Below, in pieces: positions 6,239-13,786 of a stretch of 24,861 bases of DNA. Each line of letters starts with the position of its first letter. Position 1 is the first letter of the stretch. The notes beneath the pieces are model-generated. The model was not told the DNA's origin, ran no database searches, and saw nothing but the letters and a program-made list of their open reading frames with translations. This DNA comes from Rickettsia typhi (lineage in GTDB: Bacteria > Pseudomonadota > Alphaproteobacteria > Rickettsiales > UBA1997): contig CAMCFD010000011.1 in the NCBI GenBank assembly GCA_945874115.1, forward strand, positions 1 to 24,861, read 5' to 3'. Position numbers and translations under genes: made by a program.

Positions 6239-9052
6239 ATGACTGATAAAACTACGATTGCACCGTTTAAAGTTGCTGTTGCTAAAGATATTGTTCCGGT
6301 TTCAATTGCTGGCGAGATGAAAAAATCCTACCTAGATTACGCAATGAGCGTTATTGTTTCGCGCGCAATCCCTGATGCTTGCGATGGCTTGAAACCAGTG
6401 CATCGCCGCATTCTTTATGTTATGTATGAAAGTGGCTATGATTATAACAAACCGTTTAAAAAATCTGCAAGAATCGTCGGTGAAGTGATGGGTAAATATC
6501 ACCCGCATGGTGACTCTGCAATCTACGAATCATTGGTTCGTATGGCGCAAGATTTCTCGATGCGCTTGCCATTAATTGACGGACAAGGTAACTTCGGTTC
6601 AATTGATGATGATCCGGCGGCTGCGATGCGCTACACTGAGTCTCGCCTTGAAAAAGTTGCGCACACAATGCTTGAAGATCTTGACAAAGACACTGTCGAC
6701 TTCATGCCAAACTATGATGGATCTGAACGCGAGCCAAAAGTTATGCCTGCGGCTTTTCCTAACCTTTTAGTTAACGGTTCGGGCGGTATTGCGGTTGGTA
6801 TGGCAACAAATATTCCTCCTCACAATTTGGGCGAAGTGATTGACGGCGTTTTGGCGTATATTGCAAACAACGACATCACGGTTGACGATTTATTAAAAAT
6901 TATCCCAGCACCAGATTTTCCTACTGGCGGCATCATTTTAGGGCGAAGCGGATACACATCGGCGGCGCACACAGGCCGTGGTTCGGTTGTTATGCGTGGT
7001 CGTCACAAAATTGAAAAAATTGGCGGCGGTAAAAATGCAATTATTATTACTGAAGTTCCTTACCAAGTTAACAAAGCCAAGCTTGTAGAAAAAATTGCCG
7101 AGCTTGTTAAAGAGAAAAAAATCGAAGGAATCACAGATTTGCGCGATGAATCTTCTCGCGACGGAATCCGCGTGGTTATCGAGCTTAAGCGCGATGCTAT
7201 GGAAGAAGTTATAATCAACCAACTTTACAGTTTCACCGTTTTACAAAGCAATTTTGGTGTAAATATGCTTGCGTTAAATCACGGCAAACCAGAATTACTA
7301 AACTTGCTTGATGTTATTCGCATCTTCACTAATTTCCGCGAAAATGTTATTGCACGACGCACCAATTTCTTGCTAAATAAAGCGCGTGATAAAACACACA
7401 TTTTAATCGGTTTAGCTGTTGCAGTTAGCAATATCGATGAAGTTGTTGAATTGATCAAAAAATCGAAAGATTCTGCTGAAGCTAAAGAAAAATTATTAGC
7501 AAAATCTTGGCCAGCAGACACAGTTGCAACAATCATCAAACTTGTTCAAGACAAAGGCAACATCATTAAAGACGGCAAATTTTATTTTACCGAAGCACAA
7601 GCAAAAGCAATTCTAGATATGCGTTTAGCACGCTTAACTGGTCTTGAAATGGATAAAATCAACGAAGAGCTTAAAAATTTAGCGGCCGAAATTGCTGAAT
7701 ATTTGTCAATTTTAGCAAATCGCGATAAATTAATGGAAGTTGTAAAAAAAGAATTGATCGAAATTAAAACTCAATTTGCAACACCACGCCGCTCAACAAT
7801 TGAAGATAGCGAGTTTGAAGTTGATATTGAAAACCTAATTCCAAAAGAAGATATGGTTGTTGTTGCAACATTAAACGGCTATATTAAACGCGTTGCCCTT
7901 TCATCTTATCGCACGCAAAGACGCGGAGGCAGAGGCCGCAGCGCAATGGATGTGCGCGAAGAAGATATCGCAACTGATATTTTCGTTGCCAACACTCACA
8001 CGCCAATTTTGTTCTTCTCAAACAAAGGAAAATGCTACAAAATGAAGGCTTACAAATTGCCACTTGGCAATCCGCAAGCTAGGGGCAGGGCGCTTGTTAA
8101 CTTGCTTCCAATTGACCAAGACGAAAAAATCTCAACAATTTTGGCGCTTCCAGAAGACGAATCAAAATGGAATGATTTAAGTATCATTTTTGCCACATCT
8201 AAAGGCGATGTGCGCAGAAACTCGATGGATCAATTCGCTGATATTCGCTCATCTGGCAAAATCGCTATGAAACTTGAAGGCGACGATGCTCTTGTTGGCG
8301 TAAATTTATGCACCGAAAAAGACGATATCTTGCTTGCAACTAAAGACGGCAAATGTATTCGCTTCCCTGTTGAAAAATTGCGCGTGTTCCAAAGCCGCAA
8401 CTCAACTGGCGTGCGCGGCATTAAACTTGAAGACGGCAATGAAGTTATGTCGATGTCGGTTCTAAATCATGCGCTTGAAGATTCTGAAATTAAAGACAAA
8501 TATCTAAAAATCGATTTAGACAAGCGTTTAGAGCTTCGCGCGGCGCTGATTTTCAACAAGAAATTGAAAGAAAATCCGACGGATGATTTATTGGTTCAAC
8601 CTCTAGAAATTCCAAAAATTAAAGCGGAAGGCTTGACTCAAGAATTAATCGAAAAAATGGCGATTAACGAAGAATTCATTTTCACAATCACTGAAAATGG
8701 CTTCGGAAAACGCTCTTCAGCTTATGAATATCGCATTACAAACCGCGGCGGAAGTGGAATTACGAACATCATCACTTCAAAACGCAACGGTTCAGTGACT
8801 GCAAGTTTCCCAATTGAGGCCAATGACCAAGTGATGATAATCACTGACAAAGGCACATTAATTCGAACTGAAGTTGCAACAGTTAGAATCACGGGTCGAA
8901 ACACTCAGGGCGTGACTTTGATTAAAGCTAAGGACGAAAAAGTTGTGTCAGTTGCAAGAATTGCACATACTGGAAACAAAGAAGTTGACGAAGCCGAAAC
9001 TGGCGAAGAGACAACGGAGGAAGCCGCTGAAACAAACTCGGCTGCTGAATAA
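6239..9052 (+). CDS. gyrA: DNA gyrase subunit A
   Basis: GyrA forms the breakage-reunion half of gyrase, which introduces negative supercoils. The 937-residue protein starts with ATG at 6239 after a weak TAGGA. It has the winged-helix/tower core with catalytic Y132 (AAAMRYTESRL), the quinolone-determining stretch HPHGDSAIYESLVRMAQ with S93 and E97 (equivalent to E. coli S83 and D87), and the GyrA box QRRGGRGRS that starts the DNA-wrapping beta-pinwheel. Ser at position 93 predicts no intrinsic target resistance of the Ala type. The C-terminal domain carries an extra segment near DSEIKDKYLKIDLDKRLELRAALIF, which fits the longer alphaproteobacterial GyrA, and ends in an acidic tail. The next gene begins 21 bases after the stop. 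Confidence 0.97.
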   Translation: MTDKTTIAPFKVAVAKDIVPVSIAGEMKKSYLDYAMSVIVSRAIPDACDGLKPVHRRILYVMYESGYDYNKPFKKSARIVGEVMGKYHPHGDSAIYESLVRMAQDFSMRLPLIDGQGNFGSIDDDPAAAMRYTESRLEKVAHTMLEDLDKDTVDFMPNYDGSEREPKVMPAAFPNLLVNGSGGIAVGMATNIPPHNLGEVIDGVLAYIANNDITVDDLLKIIPAPDFPTGGIILGRSGYTSAAHTGRGSVVMRGRHKIEKIGGGKNAIIITEVPYQVNKAKLVEKIAELVKEKKIEGITDLRDESSRDGIRVVIELKRDAMEEVIINQLYSFTVLQSNFGVNMLALNHGKPELLNLLDVIRIFTNFRENVIARRTNFLLNKARDKTHILIGLAVAVSNIDEVVELIKKSKDSAEAKEKLLAKSWPADTVATIIKLVQDKGNIIKDGKFYFTEAQAKAILDMRLARLTGLEMDKINEELKNLAAEIAEYLSILANRDKLMEVVKKELIEIKTQFATPRRSTIEDSEFEVDIENLIPKEDMVVVATLNGYIKRVALSSYRTQRRGGRGRSAMDVREEDIATDIFVANTHTPILFFSNKGKCYKMKAYKLPLGNPQARGRALVNLLPIDQDEKISTILALPEDESKWNDLSIIFATSKGDVRRNSMDQFADIRSSGKIAMKLEGDDALVGVNLCTEKDDILLATKDGKCIRFPVEKLRVFQSRNSTGVRGIKLEDGNEVMSMSVLNHALEDSEIKDKYLKIDLDKRLELRAALIFNKKLKENPTDDLLVQPLEIPKIKAEGLTQELIEKMAINEEFIFTITENGFGKRSSAYEYRITNRGGSGITNIITSKRNGSVTASFPIEANDQVMIITDKGTLIRTEVATVRITGRNTQGVTLIKAKDEKVVSVARIAHTGNKEVDEAETGEETTEEAAETNSAAE

Positions 9053-9073
9053 AAAATAAAAAAGGAGGGGAAA

Positions 9074-10267
9074 GTGGATAAACCAAAAACCCCTCCTTCA
9101 TCTCAAAGCGCTCGTCCGCGCTTGAAATTTAGACCATTAAGCTTGGTTATAAAACCCCCGAAATCTCCAGAACCACAACAACAGCAGCTCGAATTATTAA
9201 AAGAAAAAGCGGCGCAACTTTTATTAGAAAACCCTGAATTAAGAACCTTTTTCTTCGACAAAGATTTGTTGCGAAAATATGACGAATCTTCTGAAAAAAG
9301 CCTGTTTTTGCAACGATTAGTCAAAAATTCATTAGACTTAAGCAAAAAAGTCTTAATTTATAAGGCGTCGCGCGATAAAGCTAGAGAATTAAGTGGCGAA
9401 GACGATTTTGAAATCTTACCAAAAACCGAGGGAATCAACAGCGGCTTCATAATTTCGACACCAAGCGGCGCGAGATATTTTACCAAATCATTTCTCAATT
9501 CAGAAATGTCGGGCAAGAAAAAAATTCACGAATATTTCATCTATAAATTGTTGCAATATTGCGGATATGGGCCGAAAATCCATTTCTCTTGCCATGAAAA
9601 TATGATGCCAGTGATTATTAGCGAAGATTTGACGACCCTAAAAGCCGACGGCACAAAAAAAGAATTCGCGCCACTCGCAGTCAAAAAAGATTATGAAGAA
9701 TTTTCGCCAGAGACCGAAGCTCACATTATCGCAAGCGAATTATTAGCAAATTTACTTGGACTTGCAGATTTCCACAAAAACAACATTGGTTTTGTTCAAA
9801 CCAGCGGCCCAAAAACGACGACACAGCAAAAAATAAAGCCCAAAATTATTGATTTTCATCTCGATCCAACCCCCGAAGATTTAAACTTTGATTTAACTTT
9901 TGATGAAAGTGGTGATCTGAAAATTTTTGGCCACGCCTACAAAATCAAAGAGGAAAATTTACAAAAACTTCATCTTCAAGCTCTGCAAAATCTTTTGAAT
10001 GGCACGCACAGAAGGCCTCCACTAAAAGAAGCTGTTGTTTTAGCGCTGAGAGATTGCGAAACAGTTTGCGCACAAATGTCTCAAGGATTCGAAGCTGAAG
10101 ATTTTCAAATCACATCAGAGTCACGAGAAGAAAAGGAGAAATCTCCAATCAAACGGCTTATTGACCAAAGCTCTAGGGACGAAAGTTTGATGGATTTTAT
10201 TAAAGAACTCAATTCTAAAATCGATGTTTTGCAAGAAAAAATTCACCAAAAATCGTTGGTAAAATAG
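9074..10267 (+). CDS. Unrecognised protein with kinase-like motifs, coupled to gyrA
   Basis: I cannot name this 397-residue protein. It starts with GTG at 9074, five bases after a near-perfect Shine-Dalgarno AAGGAGGGG, the strongest in the window, and 21 bases after gyrA, so the two are probably co-transcribed. The N-terminus (1-40) is Pro/Gln-rich and basic; the C-terminus (about 345-397) is charged and helical. Between them the pattern suggests a kinase-like fold: ARYFTK138SF (possible ATP-binding lysine), HEYFIYKLLQYCGYGPK (152-168, glutamate helix), SEDL (183-186), LLGLAD232FHKNNIGF (a D-x-H-x-x-N catalytic-loop pattern as in HipA or PI3/4-kinase-like enzymes), and KIID260FH (DFG-like). 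Spacing and order are right, but this is motif reading only. It has no signal peptide or membrane segment. A HipA-like, aminoglycoside-phosphotransferase-like or effector-type kinase are alternatives. Confidence 0.8.
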   Translation: MDKPKTPPSSQSARPRLKFRPLSLVIKPPKSPEPQQQQLELLKEKAAQLLLENPELRTFFFDKDLLRKYDESSEKSLFLQRLVKNSLDLSKKVLIYKASRDKARELSGEDDFEILPKTEGINSGFIISTPSGARYFTKSFLNSEMSGKKKIHEYFIYKLLQYCGYGPKIHFSCHENMMPVIISEDLTTLKADGTKKEFAPLAVKKDYEEFSPETEAHIIASELLANLLGLADFHKNNIGFVQTSGPKTTTQQKIKPKIIDFHLDPTPEDLNFDLTFDESGDLKIFGHAYKIKEENLQKLHLQALQNLLNGTHRRPPLKEAVVLALRDCETVCAQMSQGFEAEDFQITSESREEKEKSPIKRLIDQSSRDESLMDFIKELNSKIDVLQEKIHQKSLVK

Positions 10268-10288
10268 CTTGATTTAAGCTAGAATTTT
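10265..10288 (+). terminator. Possible terminator after the kinase-like gene
   Basis: The stop codon lies in a perfect 6-bp stem TAGCTT (10265-10270) / AAGCTA (10276-10281) with loop GATTT, followed by GAATTTT. The stem is short and AT-rich and the T tract is poor, so this is tentative. Confidence 0.35.
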
Positions 10289-10528
10289 GTTGCGCGCGAC
10301 CCCGAACCAACTCATAATTTCAGTCTAAAACCTCAAATAAAAACCAGCAAATATGACTGATTTTATTTAATTTATCCACGAAAATTATTTTTTCCTAATA
10401 AACTATTTTTGAGGAAAAATTGCCACAAAGAATAACGATGCGTCAAGTGATAAAGTGCTTATTCTTCGAGCAAATTTTTACCAAAGAGGTGAGGAAAAAT
10501 TGGATGTATAAATATTTTACTAAACACT
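10282..10528. other. Non-coding region with direct repeat and hairpins
   Basis: First half of a gene-free gap of about 450 bases. It holds the 13-bp direct repeat TGAGGAAAAATTG at 10410-10422 and 10490-10502 (period 80). A hairpin lies between the two copies (AAGAATAA 10428-10435, TTATTCTT 10460-10467), and a second combines TTTTTCCT with the first direct repeat (about 10389-10419). One near-match to a DnaA box (TTATCCACG, 10372-10380) is present. No gene is visible. Confidence 0.45.
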
Positions 10529-10664
10529 GTTAGCCGAATTATCTCGATTTTAGATTTTGGTATATTTTTAGCGCTTTTTTGATAAAATTACGACAAATAT
10601 CTTGGTATATTTGGAGCAATTTGGTCGAAAAATAAGGTTGAAATAATCAGCTAAAGCGCCTAAC
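10529..10664. repeat. Palindromic intergenic repeat, copy 2
   Basis: Diverged copy of the element at 1339-1428. Ends are imperfect inverted repeats: GTTAGCCGAATTAT (10529-10542) against ATAATCAGCTAA (10643-10654), with CTAAC at 10660-10664 matching the outer GTTAG. The shared internal blocks are CGATTTTAGATTT, TATATTTGGAGCAATTT and GTCGAAAAATAAGG. The centre is longer than in copy 1 because TTGGTATATTT occurs twice (10557 and 10602, period 45), which suggests an internal duplication. It lies between the convergent gyrA unit and pyrB. Confidence 0.6.
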
Positions 10665-10715
10665 GAAAAATGTTATAGCTTGAGCGTTAAAAGCATAAAG
10701 ATAATTTACCTTAAT

Positions 10716-11627
10716 TTATTTGACTAAAAACTTGAGAAGAGCCTGTCTGACGGCTACTCCGGCTTCGACTTGCTGTAAAATTAAGCTGACTTTTTTATCA
10801 TCAGCAAGCGCGGAAGAAATTTCAACATCGCGATTAATTGGTCCCGGATGCATCACCAGAGCACCTTCGCGCGCATATTTTAATTTTTCGTGCGTCAACC
10901 CGTAAAGCTTGAAATATTCGCCAAGTGAAGGAATATAGGCGCCAATCATGCGCTCTTGCTGAATCCGCAACATCATCACCACATCGGCGCCAGAAATTCC
11001 TTGCTTCAAATCACTGAAGACTTCGACATTAAATTTCTCGTGAAGCCATTCTTTAAACCCAGTTGGCATAAGCGTTGGCGGTGTTATCACCGAAATTTTT
11101 GCGCCAAATTTCGCCAATAATTTTATGTTCGAGCGCGCCACTCGCGAGTGTAAAATATCGCCACAAATCGCGATTTTCAAATTCTTCAATTCTCCCTTGT
11201 TTTGCCAGATCACAAAACTGTCTAGAAGCGCTTGGCTTGGGTGTTCGTTGGTTCCGTCGCCCGCATTAATTAATGACGCATCAATATGCTCTTTAAGCAG
11301 GCCAACAATTCCACTTGCATTGTGGCGAATTGCGACGAAATCTGGGCGCATCGCGTTCACGGTTTTAGCCATATCTTCAATTGTCTCACCTTTTTTCAGC
11401 GAAGAAAGTGACACGTCAACATTGACAACATCAACAGCCATACGCTTTGCGGCGATTTCAAAAGAAAGTCTGGTGCGCGTTGAATTTTCGAAGAAAAAAT
11501 TGACTAAAAGCTTACCTTTAAGGTCGCTGCGGAATTTGGGATTTTTAAAATATTTTTTTGCTAAAAGGTGAATGTCCTTGATTTGCTTGGCCTCGAGCTG
11601 GTCAATAGAAATTAAATCGCGAGTCAT
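10716..11627 (-). CDS. pyrB: Aspartate carbamoyltransferase, catalytic subunit
   Basis: PyrB condenses carbamoyl phosphate with aspartate, the first committed step of pyrimidine synthesis. The 303-residue length is typical. Carbamoyl phosphate and aspartate site motifs are in place: FENSTRTR (46-53), SSLKKGET (75-82), RHNASG (101-106), DGTNEHPSQALLD (124-136), MMLRIQQERM and HPGPINRDVEI. A Shine-Dalgarno AAGGA sits five bases before the ATG at 11627, and a full-consensus promoter lies just upstream. No pyrI or pyrC is adjacent; the leader of about 33 bases is too short for the attenuator or PyrR-type control seen in other bacteria, so expression may be constitutive (inference). Confidence 0.96.
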   Translation of the reverse strand: MTRDLISIDQLEAKQIKDIHLLAKKYFKNPKFRSDLKGKLLVNFFFENSTRTRLSFEIAAKRMAVDVVNVDVSLSSLKKGETIEDMAKTVNAMRPDFVAIRHNASGIVGLLKEHIDASLINAGDGTNEHPSQALLDSFVIWQNKGELKNLKIAICGDILHSRVARSNIKLLAKFGAKISVITPPTLMPTGFKEWLHEKFNVEVFSDLKQGISGADVVMMLRIQQERMIGAYIPSLGEYFKLYGLTHEKLKYAREGALVMHPGPINRDVEISSALADDKKVSLILQQVEAGVAVRQALLKFLVK

Positions 11628-11666
11628 TTTTATCCTTTTTTTGAAAAATTAGCTTTCAAAAATAGG

Positions 11667-11695
11667 ATTATACCGCATTTTTTGCTAGTTGTCAA
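11667..11695 (-). promoter_or_regulatory. Full-consensus promoter of pyrB
   Basis: On the minus strand TTGACA (11690-11695), exactly 17 bases, then TATAAT (11667-11672). Both hexamers and the spacing match the sigma-70 optimum. Transcription should start near 11660, about 33 bases before the pyrB ATG. Confidence 0.8.
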
Positions 11696-11819
11696 GGGAA
11701 ATTGATTTTTAGTTGTGAATCGGCTGTTTTGTAGGTGTCACAATGTTTGCAGCTTTAAGCATCAAGAACTTGGGAAATCGCTAAATTATCGCGAATTTCT
11801 GACGCAAAAAACCCCGAAA

Positions 11820-12749
11820 TTAGCGCACCAAATGGCGAAAAATCTCTTCTAAATCTGGCTGTTTGCTTGAAATGTCTTTGATGGCGACATTATTTTTGGC
11901 AATTTCGCTGAAAACTTCAGCAATTGAAACTTTATTGGGGTCGTAAATAATCGAGACTTGATCTGGGGTTGATTGGCTAAATTCAATGTTTTGCGGCATT
12001 TTCATCGAATTGCAATTTACTTCGTGATCGAAAGTGATTCTTAGTTCTTTTTTGTTGAGAATTTGCATCAAATTTTGCTTTTTGTCGCAAGCAATAATAT
12101 TGCCATTATTGATAATAGCGATTTCGTCGCATAATTCTTCAGCCTCTTCAAGATAGTGGGTTGTAAGCACGATCGTTGTTCCATTTTCGTTAAGATTTTT
12201 GACATATTTCCACAATTGAGAGCGAAGCTCAACATCAACACCCGCGGTTGGCTCGTCGAGAACCAAAATTTCGGGGCTATTAACCAAGGCTTTTGCCACC
12301 AAAAGACGGCGCCTCATTCCACCAGAAAGGCCACGTGGCTTAACATTTGCTTTATCTTTCAAGCCTAGAGCCTCAATAATTTCATCGGTTTTGCGGTCTT
12401 TTTTAGCAACACCGAAATATCCTGCATAAATTTCAAGTGTTTCGCGCACCGTGAAAAATGGGTCGATGATTAATTCTTGCGGGACAATTCCAATTTTAAA
12501 CTTAGAGGCGAGGGCGTCTTCATCGATGTCAATTCCGGCGATTTTGACTGTTCCGCTAGATTTTTTCACCAATCCGGCCAAAATGTTGATAATAGTTGAT
12601 TTTCCCGCGCCGTTTGGCCCTAAAAGCCCAAAAAATGAACCTTTTTTTATTTTTAGATCAATCTCGTTTAAAGCAAGTTTCGCCTGCGATCTCGACGATT
12701 TTTGGTAGGTTTTTGTTAATTTCTCGATTTCAATTGCGAATTTGGTCAT
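11820..12749 (-). CDS. ABC transporter ATP-binding protein (YadG/CcmA-like), no adjacent permease
   Basis: Cytoplasmic ATPase subunit of an ABC transporter, 309 residues. It has Walker A GPNGAGKST (44-52), Q-loop Q91, signature LSGGMRRRL (141-149), Walker B LVLDEPTAGVD (162-172) and H-loop H198, all intact. The Q-loop context (IGIVPQELIIDPFFTVRE) and the MRRRL form of the signature resemble the YadG / drug- and polysaccharide-exporter class, whose partner is normally a YadH-type membrane protein. After residue about 230 comes a regulatory extension. No permease gene lies on either side, so the partner must be elsewhere. It starts 65 bases after the glutaredoxin gene on the same strand and may share its transcript. 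Substrate unknown. Confidence 0.9.
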   Translation of the reverse strand: MTKFAIEIEKLTKTYQKSSRSQAKLALNEIDLKIKKGSFFGLLGPNGAGKSTIINILAGLVKKSSGTVKIAGIDIDEDALASKFKIGIVPQELIIDPFFTVRETLEIYAGYFGVAKKDRKTDEIIEALGLKDKANVKPRGLSGGMRRRLLVAKALVNSPEILVLDEPTAGVDVELRSQLWKYVKNLNENGTTIVLTTHYLEEAEELCDEIAIINNGNIIACDKKQNLMQILNKKELRITFDHEVNCNSMKMPQNIEFSQSTPDQVSIIYDPNKVSIAEVFSEIAKNNVAIKDISSKQPDLEEIFRHLVR

Positions 12750-12814
12750 AATTTAAAATAGTGAAAGCGCATTAAAACACGCCAAATCTTAGAAAGGTGA
12801 GTCTTTGCAATTTT

Positions 12815-13135
12815 TTACAAAACACCTTTTTCTTTCAATAATTCTTGCAATTCTCCAGCTTGAAACATTTCTTTGACAATGTCACAACCACCAATAAATT
12901 CGCCTTTAATGTAAAGCTGTGGAATTGTTGGCCAATCAGAAAAATCTTTGATTCCTTGACGAATTTCTTGATCTTGAAGCACATTGATGTCGACAAAATT
13001 AACGCCGAGTTGCGATAAAATATGGGTTGTCATCGCGCTAAATCCGCATTGCGGAAAATCTTTCGTGCCTTTCATAAAAAGCACAACGTCGTTATTTAAG
13101 ACGATTTCTTCGATTTTTTCTAAAATATTTGACAT
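12815..13135 (-). CDS. grxD: Monothiol glutaredoxin, Grx4 family
   Basis: Class II monothiol glutaredoxins bind a [2Fe-2S] cluster with glutathione and deliver it to target proteins. The 106-residue protein has the CGFS motif with C30 (KDFPQCGFS), an upstream K22 for glutathione, the WPTIPQLY cis-proline segment and the GGCD glutathione-binding motif near the C-terminus. Length matches single-domain Grx4. The gene is the first of a likely unit with the ABC ATPase, and its promoter diverges from that of the 64-residue protein. Other family names used are grx4 and ydhD. Confidence 0.95.
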   Translation of the reverse strand: MSNILEKIEEIVLNNDVVLFMKGTKDFPQCGFSAMTTHILSQLGVNFVDINVLQDQEIRQGIKDFSDWPTIPQLYIKGEFIGGCDIVKEMFQAGELQELLKEKGVL

Positions 13136-13171
13136 AAATAAATTTAAATTAAGACTTGTTTTTATAAAAAA

Positions 13172-13199
13172 ATTATAACTAAATTGCTTTTTAAGTCAA
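13172..13199 (-). promoter_or_regulatory. Promoter of the glutaredoxin gene
   Basis: On the minus strand TTGACT (13194-13199), 16 bases, TATAAT (13172-13177); the ATG follows 36 bases after the -10 box. Confidence 0.65.
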
Positions 13200-13271
13200 G
13201 AAATAAAGTTTTTGCAATATTTTGAAATTTAGTTTTTTACGATTGCCAAAACATTTTAAAAAAGCCTTATT

Positions 13272-13300
13272 TTGCAAATATTTTGGAATTTTTCGATAAT
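13272..13300 (+). promoter_or_regulatory. Promoter of the 64-residue protein gene
   Basis: TTGCAA (13272-13277), 17 bases, GATAAT (13295-13300). The predicted start (about 13307) is only some 9 bases before the ATG at 13316, leaving almost no leader and no Shine-Dalgarno sequence. Confidence 0.5.
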
Positions 13301-13315
13301 TTGTATTAGAATTTT

Positions 13316-13510
13316 ATGCCTCCAAAAAAAGTTCGTTTTAATGATGAAGTAGAAATTCATGAATTTAAAGAATTCGAAGAAGAATCTTTAAGCGGCGACA
13401 CCGAAGAATATGAAAGTGAATCAAGTCAAGAGTCGCCAGCGGCAAGCGCCAAATCAAGTGCTGACAACGCTGAACCTTTGGCGAAAAAATCAAAAACTAT
13501 CGAGAAATAA
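13316..13510 (+). CDS. Small acidic protein with a PP1-docking-like N-terminus
   Basis: Unrecognised 64-residue protein. Its codon choice resembles the neighbouring genes, it has its own promoter, and no longer frame overlaps it, so I think it is real. It has two parts: residues 3-16, PKKVRFNDEVEIHE, and a disordered-looking remainder rich in Glu, Ser and Ala (about 17-55) ending in a lysine-rich tail (KKSKTIEK). KKVRF followed by x-x-x-V-x-I-H matches the RVxF protein-phosphatase-1 docking motif and its flank as seen in eukaryotic GADD34 (KVRFSEKVTVH). It has no signal peptide or membrane segment. It could be a host-directed mimic if the organism is intracellular, or simply an acidic protein with a chance match. 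Confidence 0.6.
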   Translation: MPPKKVRFNDEVEIHEFKEFEEESLSGDTEEYESESSQESPAASAKSSADNAEPLAKKSKTIEK

Positions 13511-13678
13511 CGATTTTTTGGCGTCAACTAATCTCGATTTTAATCAACCAAATCTTGTTCTTAGCGACTTTTTTTGTCCCTTTATTAGCCAAAACACATT
13601 TTATTTTTGCGCCCGCAAGAAAAAAAATAATTCGCGCGATCTAATTATTTGAATCAATCAAAAATTCGCGATTTCTTG

Positions 13679-13701
13679 CGGCGAGTGAGCCGGTTTTTTT
13701 T
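13679..13701 (+). terminator. Possible terminator before gatB
   Basis: CGGC (13679-13682), loop GAGTGA, GCCG (13689-13692), one G, then eight T. The stem is short but GC-rich for this genome. It would end the transcript of the 64-residue protein just before the gatB promoter. Confidence 0.45.
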
Positions 13702-13726
13702 GTCATCAAATAATCACAAAAAATGA

Positions 13727-13756
13727 TTGATTTTTTGCGCGAAATGTTGTTATAAT
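13727..13756 (+). promoter_or_regulatory. Promoter of gatB
   Basis: TTGATT (13727-13732), 18 bases, perfect TATAAT (13751-13756), 30 bases before the gatB ATG. Confidence 0.65.
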
Positions 13757-13786
13757 TGCTTTCTCGTATAATTTTTTGGTGAAGAA

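Noticed and set aside
12332..12337. CACGTG core in the ABC ATPase gene as a parS candidate
   Set aside because: Flanks (GGC/GCT side) do not match the parS arms TGTTyC/GrAACA; it is ordinary coding sequence.
13410..13652. 80-codon plus-strand frame overlapping the 64-residue protein
   Set aside because: Composition is that of an out-of-frame shadow; the 13316 frame has better codon use and a promoter.
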